Assembly: GCA_965243415.1 (NCBI GenBank) | Contig: OZ251549.1 | Location: forward strand, 2,976,001-3,040,000 | DNA: 64,000 nt | Direction of reading: 5' to 3' | DNA from: G965204755 sp965243415 | Lineage (GTDB): Bacteria; Acidobacteriota; Vicinamibacteria; Marinacidobacterales; Marinacidobacteraceae | Part shown: piece after piece, positions 34,887 to 45,000 of the stretch | How the letters are laid out: each line of letters opens with the position of its first letter | How positions within the stretch are numbered: position 1 is the first letter of the stretch | The notes under the pieces: model-generated | Database searches by the model: none | Told to the model about the DNA's origin: nothing | What the model saw: only the letters and a program-made list of their open reading frames with translations | Translations under genes and position numbers: made by a program

Positions 34887-35591
34887 TCAGGGTGCGCCCT
34901 GCGAGGCGTCAGGGGGAGGCGTGAGGCGCGAAGCCTCGATCAGTTCCCGGACCGCCCGGCCGGGGTCGGCAGCGCCGAAGACCGCCGAACCGGCCACGAT
35001 CACATCGGCGCCGGCGGCCCGCGCCGCCGGGGCCCGGGCGGCGTTCATCCCCCCGTCCACCACGATCTCGAGCGCCGGGTTCACCCGTTCGGCGATCTGC
35101 CGCACCCGGCGCACCCGCTCCATGCTGCCCTCGATGAAGGTCTGGCCGCCCCAGCCGGGATTCACCGTCATCACGATCGCGTAGTCCGAGGCGGCCAGCG
35201 CTTCCGTGAGCCAGGCCAGCGGGGTCAGCGGGTTGATGGCGATCCCCGGCCGGGCCTCCAGGGCGCGGAGGTCCGCGAGCGTCTTGTGGAGGTGGGGGAC
35301 GGTTTCCGGGTGCACCGCCACCGAGTCGGCGCCGGCCTCGATGTAGTCGGCGGCGCGCTCGGCGGCGTTGTCGATCATCAGGTGCGCGTCGAGGGGGAGG
35401 TCGGTGCAGCGCCGCACCGCCGCCACCACCATCGGCCCGAAGGTGAGGTTCGGGACATAGTGGCCGTCCATGACATCGAGGTGCAGCCGGTTGGCCCCGG
35501 CTTCCTGCACCACCCGGATCTCCTCGGCGAGCCGGGTGAAGTCCGCGGAGAGGAGCGACGGCGCGATGCGCAGCGGTTTGGGCGCGGTCAT
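34887..35591 (-). CDS. rpe: Ribulose-phosphate 3-epimerase
   Basis: The 234-residue TIM-barrel enzyme of the pentose phosphate pathway interconverts ribulose 5-phosphate and xylulose 5-phosphate. It shows IAPSLLSADF at the first strand, the metal and catalytic residues in HLDVMDGHYVPN, DAHLMI, MTVNPGWGGQ and VVDGGM, and the phosphate-binding ADVIVAGSAVFG. The ATG overlaps the PASTA gene's stop (ATGA), so translation is coupled. The last ~15 residues are a short polar extension. Confidence 0.97.
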   Translation of the reverse strand: MTAPKPLRIAPSLLSADFTRLAEEIRVVQEAGANRLHLDVMDGHYVPNLTFGPMVVAAVRRCTDLPLDAHLMIDNAAERAADYIEAGADSVAVHPETVPHLHKTLADLRALEARPGIAINPLTPLAWLTEALAASDYAIVMTVNPGWGGQTFIEGSMERVRRVRQIAERVNPALEIVVDGGMNAARAPAARAAGADVIVAGSAVFGAADPGRAVRELIEASRLTPPPDASQGAP

Positions 35592-36358
35592 CGGCTGAGG
35601 GTCAGGACGATGCGGTCCTCGGGGGTCACCCGGTGCCCGGCCTGGGGGAACTGCCGGACGACGACGCCCGCCTGCTGCCCCGGGTAGTCGTCGCTGCGGA
35701 CTTCGCGCACCCGCACCGGCGCCCGGCTCAACTCGTCGGCGATGTCGCCGTACCGTCGCCCGATGAGGTCCGGCATCACGAAGGCGGTCGGCGCCGACCC
35801 GGCGGAGACCAGGACCGAGACCGCGGTGCCGGGGGCGGTGTCGCTGTACGCCACCGGCGCCTGGGCCACGATGCGCCCGCGCAGGTAGTACTCGCTGGCG
35901 ACCATGGAAACCCGGCCCAGGACCAGTTCGGCCGCTTCGAGTTGCCGCCGCGCTTCGGTCAGGTCGTTCCCCTCGAGCCGCGGCACCCGGCGGCGCGTGG
36001 GCCCCAGACTGGGGAAGACCTGCACCGCCCGGCCCCGCTTGAAGACCGTGCCCGGCGGCGGCTGCTGGAAGACGATGTGCCCGACGGGGATCTCGTCGTC
36101 GAAGCGGGGCGCCGCCTCGGTGAGCCGCAGCCCGACCGAGGCGAGCAGGTGCCGCGCCGCCTCCAGGTCGGCCCCGACCACTTCCGGCACCGCGGGGTCC
36201 ACCGACCGCGCCGCCAGGAGGAAGGTGATCGTCGCCGCCCCGGCCCCGGTGGCGAGCAGCCCGAACACCGTCAGCAGGAACCGCAGCCCCCGGCCCAACC
36301 GAGACCGCGGCGCCCCGCCCCCCGGACCGGAACGGCGGATACGGACCCGAAACGCCAA
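35588..36358 (-). CDS. Membrane-anchored protein with three PASTA domains
   Basis: The 256-residue protein has a basic N-terminus, one transmembrane helix at about residues 26-49 and three PASTA repeats (about 54-118, 119-187 and 188-256), each with the typical P-x-V/L-x-G start and a PPPGT- or AQAPVAYSDTAPGT-like turn. PASTA domains bind peptidoglycan fragments or mediate divisome contacts, so this should be a periplasmic cell-wall sensor or scaffold. No kinase domain is attached. It sits between rsmB and rpe, a common arrangement, except that the DUF262 gene separates it from rsmB here. A TAGAAT hexamer lies 18 bases before the ATG. Confidence 0.9.
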   Translation of the reverse strand: MAFRVRIRRSGPGGGAPRSRLGRGLRFLLTVFGLLATGAGAATITFLLAARSVDPAVPEVVGADLEAARHLLASVGLRLTEAAPRFDDEIPVGHIVFQQPPPGTVFKRGRAVQVFPSLGPTRRRVPRLEGNDLTEARRQLEAAELVLGRVSMVASEYYLRGRIVAQAPVAYSDTAPGTAVSVLVSAGSAPTAFVMPDLIGRRYGDIADELSRAPVRVREVRSDDYPGQQAGVVVRQFPQAGHRVTPEDRIVLTLSR

Positions 36359-36376
36359 ACCGAGAAACCCGCCGGA

Positions 36377-36382
36377 ATTCTA
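36377..36382 (-). promoter_or_regulatory. -10-like hexamer (TAGAAT) for the PASTA-rpe unit
   Basis: TAGAATTCCGGC on the minus strand lies 18 bases before the PASTA start and matches the element before def and the 60-kb porin gene almost base for base. It indicates that the PASTA-rpe pair has its own promoter, separate from rsmB. Confidence 0.5.
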
Positions 36383-36497
36383 CGGGCGCGCGGCCACCGC
36401 TACGGCCCGGAAACGGCGCGGCGAGCCGGGATGGATGCCGCGCGCGGGGGAGGCCTGAGAGTCGGTGCGGGGCTCGGAGGACAGAAGGGCCATGCCG

Positions 36498-37658
36498 TTA
36501 CCCGTCGAAGGCAGCGCGGAGGACCCGGTGGGCGTCGGCGAACCGGCGCGCCACCTGCTCGGTGGAGTCCGTGGAACGCGTGAGCGAGCGTACGAAGTCT
36601 TCGTCTCCGAGGAGCGAGAAGAAGGCGGCGCGGAGGGGAGTCTTCCTGGCGCGCACCCGGGCCTCCGAATCGTCTGCCAGTGCCGTCGTCATCACCTCCC
36701 ACAGCGGGGCGTCGAGGATGCCGCGCCGGTCCTGACCCGGCGAGTGCATACGGAAAGCGTGTCGACCGAACAGGAGGCGGTTGTTTCGGAGGGCGCGGTC
36801 GAAGGCCTCCCCCAAGGTTGACAACTGCGTTTCGTCGAGATCGTTCATCTGCGCCAGGGTCTCGGCCAGGAAGACATCCATGTCGCCCCGGTAGCGGGCC
36901 GGGGTGCGGAGGCGGAACGCGCAGAAACGATGGATGAACTCGCGGTCGCGCATCGTCTTCGAATCCAGGCTGTCGCCGGCGGCTTCCCTGAAGGCGGCTC
37001 CGGCGGCGTGTTCCCGGAGGAAACGGGTGCCGGCACCCGAATAGAGGCTGTTCCGCATCTGCTGCCGGGTCAGGGGCGCGCCGGAGTTGACGAGTTCCAG
37101 TATGTCCAGGCGAACCCGTTCCGGCGTTCCATGAGCGATGACCTGACAGACGAGACCGTAATCCGTGATTCGATTCCTGAGTTTCTGCGGCAAGTCGGCG
37201 AACCGACGGCCATGGAGTTCCGGACAGGCGGGCAGGCCGAGGCGAAGGTCGTCGGCGAGGAAACGGCTGATGGTGGAGAGGCGCCGCAGTCCGTCCACGA
37301 CGATCGTCCGACCCTGGTCGTCTTCTGCGAAATAGAACGCGGGCAGGGGGATTCGACGCAGGATCGACTCGATCAGTTTCGCCTGCATTCCTTCGTCCCA
37401 CCGGAAGTTCGCGTGGAAGTCGGGATCCATCACGTACCGGCCGGTTCGAAGTCGGCGCAGCGCCTGTTCGATGGTCGGCGTCTCCGTTCGAATGAGCGTC
37501 GCATCGAGCGGGTACGCCCCGCGGGAATCCGTTTCGGGACGCTCGCCGGCGTCGGGGGATTTGCGGCCCTCCGTCGTCGGGTCGGACTGCCGGTGGCGTT
37601 GAGGCGGCGCCGGGCCGGGGGCGGGCGGGTCGGGGGCGGGCGGGTCGGGAGCGGACAC
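36498..37658 (-). CDS. DUF262 (GmrS-like) domain protein
   Basis: The 386-residue protein begins with ~45 proline-rich residues, then has the DUF262 pattern: a segment rich in aromatic residues (RWDEGMQAKLIESILRRIPLPAFYF) followed by VDGLRRLSTISRFL. The canonical motif is DGQQRLTT, a ParB/sulfiredoxin-like nucleotide-binding loop; here Q-Q is replaced by L-R, so activity may be altered. DUF262 proteins include the N-terminal half of GmrSD type IV restriction enzymes and several phage-defence components; no DUF1524 nuclease half is present. The line at 37141-37200 has 33 G+C of 60, far below rsmB. This suggests horizontal insertion into a conserved translation operon. Confidence 0.8.
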   Translation of the reverse strand: MSAPDPPAPDPPAPGPAPPQRHRQSDPTTEGRKSPDAGERPETDSRGAYPLDATLIRTETPTIEQALRRLRTGRYVMDPDFHANFRWDEGMQAKLIESILRRIPLPAFYFAEDDQGRTIVVDGLRRLSTISRFLADDLRLGLPACPELHGRRFADLPQKLRNRITDYGLVCQVIAHGTPERVRLDILELVNSGAPLTRQQMRNSLYSGAGTRFLREHAAGAAFREAAGDSLDSKTMRDREFIHRFCAFRLRTPARYRGDMDVFLAETLAQMNDLDETQLSTLGEAFDRALRNNRLLFGRHAFRMHSPGQDRRGILDAPLWEVMTTALADDSEARVRARKTPLRAAFFSLLGDEDFVRSLTRSTDSTEQVARRFADAHRVLRAAFDG

Positions 37659-37751
37659 GGGCGTATCGGGGGGCGCGCCCGAATGGTAGTGGCCGGGCGT
37701 TGCGACGGGAGGCGCGGTGGAAGTGCGGCTTCCGGGACGCGGCCGGGGCGG

Positions 37752-39359
37752 TCAGATTCGGTGGCGGCGGAGGAGGGCGGCGTAGTAGCCGTCGGTGTCG
37801 TGGAGGCCGGGGGGGAGGCGGAGGGCGCCGCTGTCGTCGAGGAGGGGGTGCAGTTGCGGCGGGAGGGGGGCGCGGAGGTCGGCGGGGTGGAATTCCGGGG
37901 CCTGCTCCCGGAGGGAGGCGATCACCTCGTCGGTCTCTTCCGGCTCGAGGGAGCAGACCGAGTAGAGGAGGTAGCCGCCGGGGGCGACCAGGCGGGCGGC
38001 GGAGGCGGCGAGGAATCGCTGCTTCCGCGCCAGGGAGCGGAGGCGTTTCGGGAAGGAGTTCCACTTGAGGTCCGGGTTCCGGGCCAGGGTGCCGAGGCCG
38101 CTGCAGGGGGCGTCGAGCAGCACCCGGTCGAAGGTTCCCGGGAGGAAGGGCGGGGAGCCGGCGTGGGCGGCGAGCGGGACCAGGTTCGCCGCGCCCAGCC
38201 GGTCGGCGGTCTCGGTGAGGAGGCGCACCCGGGCCGGGCGGAGGTCGGCGGCCAGGACCGGACGCGGCGCCCATCTCTCGGCCAGGATGGTGGCCTTGCC
38301 GCCGGGGGCGGCGGCGAGTTCGACGACGCGGCCGCCGTCCGGGAGCAGATGGCCGATGAGTTGCGAGCCGGCGTCCTGGGGATGGACGGCGCCCTCTCCG
38401 TAGGCGCGGGAAGCCGTCGGGTTGCCGCGGAGCACCCGGAGGCAGCGCGGGGCGAGCGGGGAGGGGGTCGTCTCGACGCCGTCCTCCTCCAGGCTGCGGC
38501 GGGTGGCGTCCGGATCGGATCCTCCGGCCACCCGGAGGAAGGACTGTGGGGAGCGGTTGTTCGCTTCGAGCGCCCGGCGCGCCGCTTCCGGGCCCAGGCG
38601 GGCCACCGCCCGGTCCACCAGCCAGTCGGGATGGGAGAGGCCGACCCGGAGGTAGAGGTCGGGGTCGCCGCCGGGGTGGGGCCAGGGGTGGTCGGCCCGC
38701 AGGTAGGAACGGAGGACGGCGTTGACGACCGCGCCGGCGCGGTGGCCGCGGGCGGCGACGGCGAGGGAGACCGCTTCGGACACCGCGGCCCGGGCCGGGA
38801 CGCGGTCGAGGTAGCGGATCTGGTAGAGGCCCAGTCGCAGGGCGGTGCGGAGTTCGGGCTGGAGCCGGGCGAGGGGCCGCCGGTAGAAGGACTCGAGCGC
38901 GTAGTCGAGGCTGCGGCGGAAGCGGAGGACCCCGAAGACCAGTTCCCGGGCGAAGGCGCGGTCCCGTTCGCTCGGGGGATTGCCGTCCCGGTCCACCAGC
39001 CGGGCGATCAAGGTGTCGGGGCGGGGCGGCGGGCCGCGGCGGCTGCCGGCCTGCTGCAGCCGCTGGAGAACCGCGAACGCGGCGCGGCGCCCCGGGGAGG
39101 CTTCCCGGCTCGGCCCCGGCGGGCCCCGGCGGGGGGACTTCGGGCGCTTCGGTCTCCGGGGGCGATCGGGTCCCGGAGGGCGCCCGGGTTGCTCGCCGGG
39201 GGCCGGGGAGGGGCGGTCGGGGTCGCGGCCGTGCGTCGCCGACGACGGAGACGCCTCGGGCGGTTCCGGGGACTGCCGGTTCCGGTCCCGCTCCCCGGAG
39301 GGGCGGGGGCCGGGTTCAGCGGCGCTCGGCGAGGACCCGGTCGAGGGTTCCGGGGGCAT
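37752..39359 (-). CDS. rsmB: 16S rRNA (cytosine-967-C5)-methyltransferase RsmB
   Basis: The 535-residue enzyme methylates C967 of 16S rRNA. A NusB-like helical domain (RRAAFAVLQRL, RELVFGVLRFRRSLDYAL) is followed by the AdoMet domain with VELAAAPGGKATILAE, the catalytic DAPCSGLGTLARNPDLKW and YSVCSLEPEE, whose cysteine is the second catalytic one. The first ~85 residues are proline- and arginine-rich and lack homology, so the protein is longer than the usual ~430; a later start is possible. The start at 39359 overlaps the end of the phosphodiesterase gene by 44 bases. It is part of the def-fmt unit. Confidence 0.93.
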   Translation of the reverse strand: MPPEPSTGSSPSAAEPGPRPSGERDRNRQSPEPPEASPSSATHGRDPDRPSPAPGEQPGRPPGPDRPRRPKRPKSPRRGPPGPSREASPGRRAAFAVLQRLQQAGSRRGPPPRPDTLIARLVDRDGNPPSERDRAFARELVFGVLRFRRSLDYALESFYRRPLARLQPELRTALRLGLYQIRYLDRVPARAAVSEAVSLAVAARGHRAGAVVNAVLRSYLRADHPWPHPGGDPDLYLRVGLSHPDWLVDRAVARLGPEAARRALEANNRSPQSFLRVAGGSDPDATRRSLEEDGVETTPSPLAPRCLRVLRGNPTASRAYGEGAVHPQDAGSQLIGHLLPDGGRVVELAAAPGGKATILAERWAPRPVLAADLRPARVRLLTETADRLGAANLVPLAAHAGSPPFLPGTFDRVLLDAPCSGLGTLARNPDLKWNSFPKRLRSLARKQRFLAASAARLVAPGGYLLYSVCSLEPEETDEVIASLREQAPEFHPADLRAPLPPQLHPLLDDSGALRLPPGLHDTDGYYAALLRRHRI

Positions 39360-40242
39360 CGGTGAGGATCCCGTCCACCCCCAGGTCGAGGAGGCGGCGC
39401 ATGTCGTCCGGGTCGTTCACCGTCCAGACGACGACCGGCAGGTTCAGGCGGCGGGCGGCCCGCAGGAAGGAGTGGGTGACGACAGTGAGCGGGCCGGTGG
39501 TCTCGCTCACCAGCAGGGCGTCGGGGCCCTTCGGCGGAACGGCGGCGCCGCCGGCGCCGGTGCGGTAGAGGCCTTCGAGGCCGAGGCGCGAGAGGAGGAG
39601 GAAGGCCGCGGCCTCGCGGAAACCGGCGCTGGTGGGGGTCTGCGGGCAGAGGCGCCGGAACCGGTCGAGTCCCGCCTGCTCGAAGGCGCCGACCAGGGTG
39701 CGGGTCTCGCGGCCGGCGGCGCGCAGGGCTTCGCAGAGGGGCTCGGCGGTGTCCGGGGTCTTCATCTCGACCACGAAGGGCAGGGCCGGGTGCGCTTCCA
39801 GGACCTCGGCGAAGGTCGGCGCCCGGACCGGCGCTTCGCGGAAGGGGAAACCGCCTCCGGGATCGCGGTACCGGTGGCCGGCGTTCAGGCGGCGCAGTTC
39901 GGCGAGGGTCATGCCGGAGACCGGGCCGTTGCCGTCCGTCGTCCGATCCACTTCCGGGTCGTGCATCACGACCAGGACGCCGTCGGCGGTCAGCCGGACA
40001 TCCATCTCCAGGGCGTCGGCGCCGGCTTCCGCCGCGGTCGCGAACGCCGGCAGGGTGGCTTCGGGGGCGTGGGCGCCGCCCCCCCGGTGGGCGTAGTTGC
40101 GGAGGGGGGAGTCGAAGAACGGATGCGGGGGCGTGGGCGAACGGTTGGCGGCCACGAGGGCCAGGGTGGTCGCCAGGACCGCCGCCGCGCCGAGCAGCGC
40201 GAGCAGGACCGCCGCCAGCCGCGGCAGGGCGCGGACGCTCAC
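39316..40242 (-). CDS. Glycerophosphodiester phosphodiesterase
   Basis: The 308-residue protein hydrolyses glycerophosphodiesters to glycerol 3-phosphate and an alcohol. After a hydrophobic N-terminal segment (about residues 8-32), a signal or membrane anchor, the GDPD barrel shows AHRGGGAHAPEATLPAF, ALEMDVRLTADGVLVVMHDP, FVVEMKT and WTVNDPDDM. The catalytic histidines and acidic residues are in place. It should act outside the cytoplasm. The ATG overlaps the fmt stop (ATGA), and it is an extra member between fmt and rsmB, which are often adjacent in other genomes. Confidence 0.92.
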   Translation of the reverse strand: MSVRALPRLAAVLLALLGAAAVLATTLALVAANRSPTPPHPFFDSPLRNYAHRGGGAHAPEATLPAFATAAEAGADALEMDVRLTADGVLVVMHDPEVDRTTDGNGPVSGMTLAELRRLNAGHRYRDPGGGFPFREAPVRAPTFAEVLEAHPALPFVVEMKTPDTAEPLCEALRAAGRETRTLVGAFEQAGLDRFRRLCPQTPTSAGFREAAAFLLLSRLGLEGLYRTGAGGAAVPPKGPDALLVSETTGPLTVVTHSFLRAARRLNLPVVVWTVNDPDDMRRLLDLGVDGILTDAPGTLDRVLAERR

Positions 40243-41360
40243 CGGGTCGCCGGTTCCGGAGGGGTTGCGGTCTCGGGGCGGCGGGAGCCGGCGGCGGTCG
40301 GGGCGGCGAGTCCGGCCGCCGCTTCGGCGGCGGGGAGGAAGCGGTGCGCCGTACCGGCGCCCTGCGCCGGCGCCGCCGGACCCGGGAGGCGGCGTCCGCG
40401 CAGGAAGTCGGCGACGGGCATCGGGCGCCCGCTCGGCCCCTGCACCACCCCGGGGAGGAGTACGCCGTGGCCGCAGGCGATCTCGAGGGTCGGTTCCCGG
40501 CGGGTCCCGGCCACCCGGAAGGTCCCCGGCTCCCCGGAGAACGACTCCGATTCGGGGGCGACGGCGGCGGCGTGGAGGCGGAGCAGCTGCGGCTTCCCGG
40601 CGGCGTCCGGGAAGGCGGTGAAGGCGGTCGGCGCCGGTCGGAAGGCGCGCACCCGGCGCTCGAGGGCGGCGGCGTCGAGCGTCCAGTCCAGGGCGGCGTC
40701 GGCCTTCCGCAGCGGCGGCGCTTCGGTGGCGGCGTCGTCGTCCTGGGGGGTCGGCGCGATCCGCCCCTCGATGAGCCCGGAGAGGGTCTCGACCAGGAGG
40801 TCGGCGCCGAGCGGGGCCAGCCGGGCGAGGAGGCTGCCGCCGGTGTCGGTCGGGGCGATCGCGAGGGCGCGCTGCTGCAGGACGGGGCCGGTGTCGAGGC
40901 CCGGGTCCATGAGCATGGTGGTCACGCCGGTGCGGCGGAGGCCGCGCGCGACGGCCCAGATCGCCGGGGCCGCTCCCCGGAGTTCCGGCAGGAGCGAGGC
41001 GTGGACATTCACCGCTCCCAGCGGGGTGGAGTCGAGGAGCGCCGGGGGCAGGATCCGGCCGTAGTCGGCCACCACCAGACAGTCGGGGCGGAGCGCGGTG
41101 ATCGCCTCGACGCTGCGCGCCCGGCGGAGGCCGGCCGGCTCCAGCACCGGGACGCCGAGTTCGTCGGCGACCTCCCGGATGCGGCTCGGCCGGGCGCGGT
41201 GGCCGCGGCCGGCGGGGCGGGCCGGGCGGGTGACCGCCGCCGCCACTTCGTGGGCGGCGTGGAGGGCGCGGAAGACCGCCTCGGCGAAGCGGGAGGTGCC
41301 GAAGAAGACCGTCCGCAGGCGGAAGGAGGCGTCGCCGTTCAAGCCCCGGTCGGGTCCCAC
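40239..41360 (-). CDS. fmt: Methionyl-tRNA formyltransferase
   Basis: The enzyme formylates initiator Met-tRNA. The N-terminal domain opens with FRLRTVFFGTSRFAEAVF and contains the active-site region NVHASLLPELRGAAPA and MDPGLDTGPVL; the C-terminal OB-like domain (ALDWTLDAAALERRVRAF) follows. The frame starts at GTG 41360, 22 bases inside def, giving 373 residues. A TTG at 41342 that overlaps the def stop as TTGA is an equally plausible start. The last ~50 residues are low-complexity. It stands directly after def, the usual pairing. Confidence 0.93.
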   Translation of the reverse strand: MGPDRGLNGDASFRLRTVFFGTSRFAEAVFRALHAAHEVAAAVTRPARPAGRGHRARPSRIREVADELGVPVLEPAGLRRARSVEAITALRPDCLVVADYGRILPPALLDSTPLGAVNVHASLLPELRGAAPAIWAVARGLRRTGVTTMLMDPGLDTGPVLQQRALAIAPTDTGGSLLARLAPLGADLLVETLSGLIEGRIAPTPQDDDAATEAPPLRKADAALDWTLDAAALERRVRAFRPAPTAFTAFPDAAGKPQLLRLHAAAVAPESESFSGEPGTFRVAGTRREPTLEIACGHGVLLPGVVQGPSGRPMPVADFLRGRRLPGPAAPAQGAGTAHRFLPAAEAAAGLAAPTAAGSRRPETATPPEPATR

Positions 41361-41866
41361 TCGCCCCGGCGGATGCGGCGCCGCAACTTGCGGACGATGA
41401 GGTCGCGCTTGAGCGCCCCCAGCCGGTCGAGGAACAGGCTCCCGTCGATGTGGTCCACCTCGTGGCCGAAGGCGCGGGCGAGCAGGCCGGCGCCTTCCAT
41501 CTCGTAGAAGGCGCCGTCGAGGCGCTGCCCCCGGACGCGCACCCAGGCCGGGCGGCGCGTGACGCCGGAGAAGCCGGGCACCGAGAGGCAGCCCTCCTCC
41601 GCGGCTTGCTGACCCTCGGTCTCCAGGATCTCCGGGTTGGCCATCACGATGAGGTTCCCGTCCCGCTCGCCGGCGGTGATGTCGATCACGATCAGCCGCA
41701 CGTTCACCCCGATCTGGGGAGCCGCCAGCCCGACGCCGGGGGCGGCGTACATGGTGGAGACCATGTCGTCCACCAGGCTCTGCCAGTCCTCGGAGAAGTC
41801 CTCGATCGGGGTCGACGGCTCGGCCAGGGACTTCGCCCCGTAGCGGAGGATCGGTCGGACGGGCAA
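41339..41866 (-). CDS. def: Peptide deformylase
   Basis: The 175-residue iron enzyme removes the N-formyl group from nascent proteins. The three signature motifs are present: GVGLAAPQIG (~residue 44), EEGCLS (~90) and the metal-binding HEVDH (~134). The length is typical. It heads the def-fmt-phosphodiesterase-rsmB unit on the minus strand. A TAGAATTCCGCC element about 80 bases upstream is the likely promoter. Confidence 0.97.
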   Translation of the reverse strand: MPVRPILRYGAKSLAEPSTPIEDFSEDWQSLVDDMVSTMYAAPGVGLAAPQIGVNVRLIVIDITAGERDGNLIVMANPEILETEGQQAAEEGCLSVPGFSGVTRRPAWVRVRGQRLDGAFYEMEGAGLLARAFGHEVDHIDGSLFLDRLGALKRDLIVRKLRRRIRRGEWDPTGA

Positions 41867-41945
41867 GGTTCTTCGGGGTCGCCGCTCGTCGCCGGGGCGG
41901 GGGCGGCGGGTCGGCGAGGGCTTCGCGGCGACCGGGGGAGGCGGA

Positions 41946-41951
41946 ATTCTA
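41946..41951 (-). promoter_or_regulatory. -10-like hexamer (TAGAAT) for the def operon
   Basis: TAGAATTCCGCC on the minus strand lies about 80 bases before the def ATG. It is nearly identical to the elements at 36377-36382 and 60516-60521. Confidence 0.5.
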
Positions 41952-42018
41952 CGCCCGCCCCCCCGGTTCCCGCCGGGCGCGGGGCGGCGGCGCCTCCGGG
42001 AACCGGGAGGGCCCGGCG

Positions 42019-42024
42019 TACCAT
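42019..42024 (+). promoter_or_regulatory. -10-like hexamer (TACCAT) for the Hsp90-like/helicase gene
   Basis: TACCAT ends six bases before the ATG at 42031, so transcription would begin at or very near the start codon. No ribosome-binding site is visible, which fits a leaderless mRNA. Confidence 0.35.
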
Positions 42025-42030
42025 CCGGGC

Positions 42031-45000
42031 ATGAGTCCAGCGCCCTCCGGGGCCGTCGCCGCCGGAGGGGACTGGGAGGGGCCGGAAGGGGCGATCGGCC
42101 GGTATGTGCGCGAGGAGTCCGACCGCACGCTCCGCTCCTACGCGGCGCAGCCGACCCTGGTCGTCGAACACGCGAACCTCGAGGACGACACCGCCGGGGG
42201 CGGGTACGCCGACCGGCAGATCGTGGAACTCATCCAGAACGGGTCCGACGCCCTGTCGGGGGGCGCCGGGTCCGGGTCGGATTCCGGCGGGGGCCGCATC
42301 GCGATCCACCTGACGGAACGCCGCCTCTGCTGCGCCGACAACGGCGAGGCGCTCGACGAGGACGGGGCCAGGGCACTCATGTTCTCGCACCTCTCGCCCA
42401 AGCGGCAGGCGCGGGAGATCGGGATGTTCGGGCTGGGCTTCAAGGCGGTTCTCGGCGTTTCCGACGCTCCCGAGTTCTACAGCCGTTCCGGTTCCTTCCG
42501 GTTCGCCCGGGGCTGGGCGCTGCGGCGCCTTCGCGAGGTGGTCCCGGACGCGGCGCGCGGGCCGGTGCTGCGGCTGGCGGAGCCGGTGGCGCCGGCGGAG
42601 GCAGCGCGGGAGGACGGAGTCCTGCGCGACCTGATGACCTGGGCGACGAACATCGTGGTCCTGCCGCTGAAGCCGGGGGTGCACGGGCGCCTGGCGCGGC
42701 AGATGAGGGAGTTCCCGGCGCCGTTCCTCCTCTTCGTGGGTCATGTGCGGGAGTTGACCCTGCGCGGACACCGGGACGCCGGGGGCGGGGGCGTCTCCGG
42801 GCCGGCGGGGGCCCCGGTGACGCGGTTCGAGGTGCGGCAGCACGACCCGGTGCATCACTCGCTCCGCAGCGACGGCGTCGAGCGGGAGTGGGAGGTCTTC
42901 CACCGGGTGCATCGACTCTCCGACGCCGCGGCCGGGGAATGGCGGCCGGGGCGGGGGCGGACCGAGATCCCGCTCTGGTGGGCGTACCCCGCCGACCGCC
43001 GGGACCGGGACCGGTACCGCCACTTCTGGGCGTACTTCCCGACCGGCACGGCGAGTCTGGTTCCCGGCATCCTGAACGCCCCCTGGAAGACGAACGAGGA
43101 TCGGCAGAACCTGCTGCCGGGCGCGTACAACGACGAACTGATCCGGTCGGCGGCGGACCTCATCGTCGAGGAACTGCCGGCCCTGGGGACGGACGAAGAC
43201 CCGGCGCGGCACCTCGACGCGCTGCCGCGCCGCCGCGAGGCCGGGGATTCCGACCAGAGCGAACGACTGCGCGACCTGCTGCTCTCCGGGGTGAAGTACC
43301 GGCCCATCGTTCCCGACCAGCGCGGCGTTCTGCGTCCGGTCGAGGAGGTTCGGTATCCGCCGACCGGGGCTTCGCCGGCCGCGCTCGAGAGATGGGCCGA
43401 CTACCCGCGCCGGCCGCCGGACTGGCTGCACCCGAGCGGCGCGCGCCGGGATCGGCTGGCGACGATCGAACGGTTGTACCCCCGCCAGGGACGAAAGAAG
43501 CAGCGCCTGCCCGCCGCCTCCTCGGCCGGCTGGCTCGAGGCGCTCTTCGAGAGGGTTTCGAAGCGGGAGCATCCGGAGGCGGCGAAGGCGGCGCTCCAAA
43601 CCGCGGCGCTGCTTCCGGACGAGGCCTGGAGTTGGGACGGCGTCGGCGACATCGCGCTCTCGGCGAGCGGGAAACGGGTGCCGGTCTCCGCGGGCAAACT
43701 CTTCCTGCCCGGAGACGGGGAGGGGTATGGGGAAGGGGACGGGGAGCGGGTGGAACTCCCCCCGGATTCGGTGGTGCATCCGGCGCTCGCCGGCGACCGG
43801 GAGACCCGGGCGGCGCTGATCGAGTTGGGTATCGGGCCGCCGCCCGCGGAAGCCGCCTTCCGGTTGGCGGCCGCCGCCCTGTTCGAGCCGCTCACCCAAC
43901 CCGAAACCCCGGTGCTCGAGCGATTCTGGAAGCGCCTGCATGCGATCGCCCCGGAGCGGCGCCCGGAGGCGGTGGAGGAGATGCGGAAGCAGTACTTCTC
44001 CGACGAGTGGCGTCGGACCCGGCTCGAACGACGACTGTGGGTGCGGACCCGGGCCGGGGTCTTTCGGCGGACCGATTCCGCGCTCCGGCCCGGGACGATC
44101 CGGTCCGCGGACGACGAAGAAGACGCGGGGTGTGTCGTGGATACCGACTTCCACGAGTCGGACGAGGCGCTGTTGGACCGGCTCGGCGCGGTCGATCGTC
44201 CGGAGGCCCGGCGGGACCTGACCGCGGAGCCCTGGTATTCGGAATACGAAAGGCAGCGCATCGAGAAGTACCGGGAGGAGTGCCGCCGCCGGGGGGACGG
44301 CCGACCGCGCGCCGACTACTGCGAACTCCGGAACCGGAAAGGCGCCGGCCCGCTCACGGTGCTGTCGCTCCTCTCGCCCGGGGGGGCGGAGGTCTATACC
44401 CGGGCCCTGCTGCGGCTGGAGGCGTCGTTCCGCGACTGGACGATGGCGCACAAGACCGGCAACTACCTGAGCGTTTCGCTCCGGAACCCGGTGCTGGACT
44501 TCGTCGAGGAGCACGGGTGGATCCGGACCGCGGCGGGATTCGTCCGGTTCCGGGAAGCGCTGGGTTCGCCGCCGGGGAACGAAGAGGCGCTGCGCGTCCT
44601 CCTCCGGTATCCGCAGGCGGCGCGGATCCGGGAAGCGTTCGACCTGGCCGACCCGACGCCGACCTTCTTCGGGGAAGGCGAACCGGAGCCGCTGCTCGAG
44701 GTCTGGCCGGGACTGGAACGCCACCTGCCGGACGACCGGAAGGAATGCGACCTGAGGCCCTGCGAGCGGATCCGGGGTCTGGAAGATCTCCACTGCGCGG
44801 TCCACCGGGGGAATGTCTATCTGGTCCGGAGCGGCGACGACCTGGAAGACCTCGTCGCGGTGGCCGAGGAGTTGGACCTGGACCTGCCCGAACGCGAGTT
44901 GCGGGATATCGCGGACGGCAGGACGCCGGCAGAGGTCGAGCGGCGCCGGGCGGCGATCCGGGACCTGCCGACGACCGCGGACCGCCTCGTGGCCGCCGTC

